Origin: Sphingomonas faeni
GTDB lineage: Bacteria; Pseudomonadota; Alphaproteobacteria; Sphingomonadales; Sphingomonadaceae
Assembly (NCBI RefSeq): GCF_030817315.1
Contig: NZ_JAUSZF010000004.1
Span: 186,001 to 250,000, forward strand
DNA length: 64,000 nt
Direction: 5' to 3'
Shown: piece after piece, positions 60,440 through 64,000 of the stretch
How the letters are laid out: every line of letters begins with the position of its first letter
Position numbering within the stretch: position 1 is the first letter of the stretch
Translations under genes and position numbers: made by a program
The notes under the pieces: generated by a model
What the model was told of the DNA's origin: nothing
Seen by the model: only the letters and a program-made list of their open reading frames with translations
Database searches by the model: none

Positions 60440-62928
60440 CCGGTTCCTCCTCAAGCGATGCCCTCGCGCAATACCGGGAAAAGCGGGATTTCGCCAAGAC
60501 CGCCGAGCCTGAGGGTAAGATCGCCAAAGCAGGGGGCAACCGCTTCGTCGTGCAGAAGCATGCCGCGTCTCGCCTGCACTATGACTTACGGCTCGAGCTC
60601 GACGGCGTTCTCAAGAGCTGGGCCGTCACGCGAGGACCCAGCATCAATCCTGACGACAAACGTCTAGCAGTTCGCACCGAAGACCACCCCGTCGAGTACG
60701 CCACGTTCGAGGGCACGATCCCGAAGTCGGAATATGGCGGCGGGACCATGATGCTGTGGGACACAGGAACGTGGGCGCCGCTCGCTGGCAAGGACCCGAG
60801 CAAGACGCTGCCCGAGGGACATCTCCACTTCTTCCTGCATGGGCATCGCCTCAAAGGCGAATGGATGCTTTTCAAACTGAAGCCTCGGGGCAAGGAGAAG
60901 GGCGAGAACTGGATCCTGCGCAAGGTCACCGACGACCAGATCGGTGGATCGGAGGATCTTGTCGGAACACACCTCACCGGGGTCGTCAGCGGCCTGACTA
61001 TGGAACAGATCGCCGCCGGCGAGCGGGGCAAGCCGGGAGCGCCAGCAACGCCCGCCGCAAAGCCTGCGACGAAAGCTGCGAGATCACGAGCGACAAGCCG
61101 TAAGAAGGCAGGCTCGCCCCCGCCGTTCCAACCTGTCCAGCTCGCAACGCTTGTCGATCATGTGCCCGCCGGCAATGCCTGGCTGCACGAGATGAAATAT
61201 GACGGCTATCGAACGCTGGTAGCGGTCGGTGGGGGGACGGGCAGGGCCTACACGCGGTCCGGGTTGGACTGGACGGACAAGTTCGCCGGCATTGTCGCTA
61301 ACGCCGCGGATTTGAATGCGTCGTCTGCTCTCATCGATGGTGAGGCAGTGGTCGTCGATGCCGACGGCAAGACCAACTTTCAGGCGTTGCAAGCTGCGCT
61401 CAAAGGAGACCCGAACGCGATCCTGTACTACGCGTTTGATCTGTTAGCGCTCGACGGTGAGGATCTGACCGGACAACCGCTATCGGAGCGCAAGGCGAAG
61501 CTTGTATCGCTGCTTGCGGGTGGCACCGACCGGATCCGCTACTCGGACCACATTGTCGGCCGCGGCGAGGAGCTGTTCGACACGTTTTGCGCCGAAGGTC
61601 TCGAGGGCGTCATCTCGAAGCGTGCGGACGCGCGCTATGTCGGCTCGCGGTCCGGCAGCTGGCTGAAGACGAAGTGCATCCAGAGACAGGAGTTTGTCAT
61701 CGTCGGCTGGTTGCCGTCCGACAAGCAGCGAGGGTTCAAGTCGCTCCTCTTGGGCGTCAACGAGGACGGTCATCTCCGCTATGCTGGCAAGGTGGGGACA
61801 GGGTATACGGGCGACGAGATCGACAAGCTGATGGACCTGATGACGCCGCTTGCCGTCACAAAGCCGAGCGTCGACGCACCTCGCGCAGCCGTCCGCGGTG
61901 CACGCTGGATCAAGCCGCAGCTGGTTGCCGAAGTGGCTTTCATGGAGGTCACGAGCGACGGGGTGTTGCGCCATTCCAGCTATCTGGGGTTGCGCCAGGA
62001 CAAGAGACCCGAGGCGGTCGTCGTCGAGAAGCCCGAACCCATTGCCAAGCTCGAGGCGCCCGCGCCCTCCGTCGTCCGAGTGACGAACCGGGAACGGGTG
62101 ATCTTTCCGGAGTCCGCAATCACAAAAGGCCAGCTCGCCGACTATTACCAGGCTCTGTCCGGCATCATGCTGCCCTGGTGCGGGAGTCGGCCGATAAGCC
62201 TGGTCCGGTGTCCGCAGGGCAGGGGGAAGAAGTGCTTCTTCCAGAAGCACGACGCCGGCAGCTTCGGTGATCACGTCCACCACGTCGGTATTGCTGAAAA
62301 GGACGGACACGACGAACCCTATTTGTTCGTGGACGATGCTGAGGGTCTCGTCACCTGCGTCCAGATGGGTACGATCGAGTTTCACGGCTGGGGTGCGCGG
62401 ATCGAAGACGTCGAAAAGGCCGACCGGCTGGTGTTCGATCTCGATCCCGATGAAGGCCTCGATTTCAAAGACGTCATCTCCGCCGCGCTCCACGTCCGCG
62501 ACGTACTGGCCCAGATGGGTCTTGAGACCTTTCCGATGATGACGGGCGGAAAGGGCATTCACGTCATCGCGCCGCTAACACCGCAAGCCGAGTGGCCGGC
62601 CGTGAAGGATTTCGCACACCGTTTGGCAATCGTCCTAGCCCAGTCCGAACCCGATCGATTTACCGCAGCCCTTGCAAAGGCCAAGCGAACCGGCCGCATC
62701 TTCATCGACTATCTTCGCAATCAGCGCGGCGCGACGGCTGTCATGCCGTATAGTGCTCGCGCTCGCGAAGGCGCGCCCGTTGCCGTACCCATCACATGGA
62801 AGGAGCTGGGGAAACTCGACCGCGCGTCGGGCTGGCACATCGGCGATGCCAATGTGCTGCTGAAACGCGCGGCGTCCAAGGATCTGCTGGGTTGGGGACG
62901 CGCTAACCAGACGCTGCCGGACCTATGA
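60436..62928 (+). CDS. ligD: LigD, multifunctional NHEJ DNA ligase
   Basis: An 830-residue protein with three domains in the order phosphoesterase, ligase, polymerase. The phosphoesterase (about 30-185) has FVVQKHAASRLHYDLRLELD and RTEDHPVEYATFEG. A basic linker (about 200-228) follows. The ligase has Lys254 in LHEMKYDGYRTL and EGVISKRADARYVGSRSGSW. The primase-like polymerase (from about 545) has DRLVFDLDPDEGLDF with the metal aspartates and MMTGGKGIHVIAPL. It seals and tailors double-strand breaks held by Ku. No Ku gene is in the window. Confidence 0.95.
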   Translation: MTGSSSSDALAQYREKRDFAKTAEPEGKIAKAGGNRFVVQKHAASRLHYDLRLELDGVLKSWAVTRGPSINPDDKRLAVRTEDHPVEYATFEGTIPKSEYGGGTMMLWDTGTWAPLAGKDPSKTLPEGHLHFFLHGHRLKGEWMLFKLKPRGKEKGENWILRKVTDDQIGGSEDLVGTHLTGVVSGLTMEQIAAGERGKPGAPATPAAKPATKAARSRATSRKKAGSPPPFQPVQLATLVDHVPAGNAWLHEMKYDGYRTLVAVGGGTGRAYTRSGLDWTDKFAGIVANAADLNASSALIDGEAVVVDADGKTNFQALQAALKGDPNAILYYAFDLLALDGEDLTGQPLSERKAKLVSLLAGGTDRIRYSDHIVGRGEELFDTFCAEGLEGVISKRADARYVGSRSGSWLKTKCIQRQEFVIVGWLPSDKQRGFKSLLLGVNEDGHLRYAGKVGTGYTGDEIDKLMDLMTPLAVTKPSVDAPRAAVRGARWIKPQLVAEVAFMEVTSDGVLRHSSYLGLRQDKRPEAVVVEKPEPIAKLEAPAPSVVRVTNRERVIFPESAITKGQLADYYQALSGIMLPWCGSRPISLVRCPQGRGKKCFFQKHDAGSFGDHVHHVGIAEKDGHDEPYLFVDDAEGLVTCVQMGTIEFHGWGARIEDVEKADRLVFDLDPDEGLDFKDVISAALHVRDVLAQMGLETFPMMTGGKGIHVIAPLTPQAEWPAVKDFAHRLAIVLAQSEPDRFTAALAKAKRTGRIFIDYLRNQRGATAVMPYSARAREGAPVAVPITWKELGKLDRASGWHIGDANVLLKRAASKDLLGWGRANQTLPDL

Positions 62929-62953
62929 TCGCCTCTGTTCGCTTGGTGCCCCG

Positions 62954-63751
62954 ATGAAGATCGCAACCTACAACGTGAATGGTATCAACGGTCGCCTGCC
63001 GGTGCTACTGCGCTGGCTGGAAGAAGCACAACCGGACGTCGTCTGCTTACAGGAACTGAAAGCACCGGACGAGAAGTTCCCTTTGAACGCGATCGAGGCG
63101 GCCGGTTATGGTGCGATCTGGCAGGGCCAGAAGAGCTGGAACGGCGTCGCCATCCTCGCTCGCGGTGCAGAGCCCGTCGAGACCCGGCGGGGTTTACCGG
63201 GTGACCCGGACGATTTGCAAAGCCGCTATCTCGAAGCGGCCGTAAGCGGCATCCTGATAGCCGGGTTCTATCTGCCAAATGGCAATCCAAGGCCGGGTCC
63301 GAAGTTCGATTACAAGCTGGCTTGGATGGAGCGCTTGATCGCCCATGCGGCCACGCTGTTCTGCACCGACGCGCCGGTCGTGCTGGCCGGCGACTACAAC
63401 GTGATGCCGACCGAGATGGACGTCTACAAGCCGGAGCGGTGGATCAAAGACGCGCTGTTTGCACCAGAAGTCCGAGCCGCGTTCTTTCGTTTGATCGATC
63501 AAGGTTGGCTGGATGCGCTACGGGCAAAGCACCCGAACGAAACGATCTACACGTTCTGGGATTACTTTCGGAACGCGTATGGCCGTAACGCCGGGCTAAG
63601 GCTCGATCATCTTCTCCTGAACGCTCCTGCGGCTGCTCGGTTGGCGAATGCTCAAGTCGATCATCACGTCGGGGGATGGGAGAAGACCAGCGATCATGCC
63701 CCTGTCTGGATCAAACTGAAGGCCGCCCGACGGAAGCGTTCCACGACCTGA
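62954..63751 (+). CDS. xth: Exodeoxyribonuclease III
   Basis: A 265-residue exonuclease/AP endonuclease of the EEP fold: MKIATYNVNGINGRLPVLLR, catalytic Glu34 in CLQELKAPD, then FYLPNGNPRPGPKFDYKLAW, AGDYNVMPTEMDV, YTFWDYFRNAYGRNAGLRLD HLLLN and EKTSDHAPVWIKL with the catalytic His. It cleaves at abasic sites and trims 3' ends. It follows ligD by 25 bases and is likely co-transcribed, grouping end-processing with joining. Confidence 0.94.
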   Translation: MKIATYNVNGINGRLPVLLRWLEEAQPDVVCLQELKAPDEKFPLNAIEAAGYGAIWQGQKSWNGVAILARGAEPVETRRGLPGDPDDLQSRYLEAAVSGILIAGFYLPNGNPRPGPKFDYKLAWMERLIAHAATLFCTDAPVVLAGDYNVMPTEMDVYKPERWIKDALFAPEVRAAFFRLIDQGWLDALRAKHPNETIYTFWDYFRNAYGRNAGLRLDHLLLNAPAAARLANAQVDHHVGGWEKTSDHAPVWIKLKAARRKRSTT

Positions 63752-63885
63752 TCGTCATACCGACGTGATATGCCAACACTTGGTAGGGCATCCAGCGATG
63801 CCGAAACCGGCACGCGCAGGTCCTCCTCCCGCGTGATCTCAAGCGTCGCGCCCAGACTGTCGTGGGTGCCGGAACGTCTGCTCAT
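63694..63885 (-). CDS. Possible small protein overlapping the xth end
   Basis: A 63-residue minus-strand frame (MSRRSGTHDSLGATLEITRE, then VSASLDALPSVGISRRYDDQ). It overlaps the 3' end of xth by 58 bases, in the opposite orientation. The composition is protein-like, but there is no ribosome site. Low certainty. Confidence 0.35.
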   Translation of the reverse strand: MSRRSGTHDSLGATLEITREEDLRVPVSASLDALPSVGISRRYDDQVVERFRRAAFSLIQTGA

Positions 63886-63918
63886 TCAGACGCTGACGCG
63901 ACCGCACCTTGCCTGTGT

Positions 63919-64000
63919 TCAGGCCTTGCCGCGTTCGCCGTTTACCTTGCCTGCAGCAGCGTCGAGCTTCTCGCGGTCGTTCCCGACCTCGGCAATCAGG
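63919..64000 (-). CDS. C-terminus of a gene entering from the right edge
   Basis: Minus strand, open from the window edge to a stop at 63919-63921: LIAEVGNDREKLDAAAGKVN then GERGKA. Charged and helical. It may be the tail of a helix-rich or DNA-binding protein, but too little is present to name it. Confidence 0.4.
   Translation of the reverse strand, partial: LIAEVGNDREKLDAAAGKVNGERGKA

Noticed and set aside
1..64000. CRISPR arrays, rRNA and tRNA genes
   Set aside because: I looked for regularly spaced repeats and for conserved rRNA and tRNA sequence blocks and saw none; a tRNA scan would be needed to exclude a tRNA fully.

Overview
The window looks like chromosome (or a large chromid) of a Sphingomonas-type alphaproteobacterium. 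The grounds are the density of TonB-dependent receptors (three intact and one wrecked), the imuA-imuB-dnaE2 mutagenesis operon preceded by a GTTC-N7-GTTC type LexA box, a LigC/LigD pair, and many tiny hypothetical proteins and GC-rich intergenic palindromes of a kind common in sphingomonads. No rRNA, tRNA or CRISPR array was seen.

Layout. 1-1134: debris of small genes, two of them frameshifted. 1135-11210: a plant cell-wall (xyloglucan/xylan) locus with a GH39 glycosidase, a GntR/FCD regulator, a flavin-dependent halogenase-family protein, a TonB receptor and a GH74 xyloglucanase; a following gene is cut off at about 11270. 11328-16136: an accessory island with a serine recombinase, small unknown genes and a large RloC/PrrC-like AAA ATPase (possible defence). 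16653-17765: an IS5-family element sitting in the remains of another TonB receptor. 17779-23966: three 2-oxoglutarate/Fe(II) oxygenase-type proteins, one fused to TPRs, facing a TonB receptor. 24199-30728: a secreted small protein, an AT-rich orphan response regulator, an IS110 remnant, a DUF2971 protein, and a PadR-centred group with similar putative operators. 31132-36997: an operon of TonB receptor, YdcF-like protein and GH92 enzyme; the GH92 protein has Gln where the general-acid Glu is expected.

37532-49054 is the most coherent candidate for an undescribed system. A GntR/FCD regulator lies beside a perfect TGGTATACCA palindrome, and an identical palindrome lies in the divergent intergenic region at 45055. 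Between and beyond them are a PF06684 protein, an alpha/beta hydrolase, two aldehyde dehydrogenases, an FMN reductase, a luciferase-like monooxygenase, a DUF1330 protein, a carboxymuconolactone decarboxylase-like protein, an NCS1 (nucleobase-type) permease, a RibB with a degenerate RibA half, and an outer-membrane barrel. This reads as uptake, reductive-flavin ring opening and two-step aldehyde oxidation of an unknown, probably nitrogen-heterocyclic, compound, with its own flavin supply.

49328-64000: small unknown proteins, an SRAP/YedK protein, HU, an HNH protein, the SOS mutasome operon with two uncharacterised genes attached, a small lipoprotein, LigC-LigD and exonuclease III.

Recurring signals are a five-copy dispersed intergenic repeat of about 62 bp, a GC-rich palindrome read in frame at the start of the GH92 gene, and three small genes that each look intact apart from one frameshift, which may be assembly indels or real decay.
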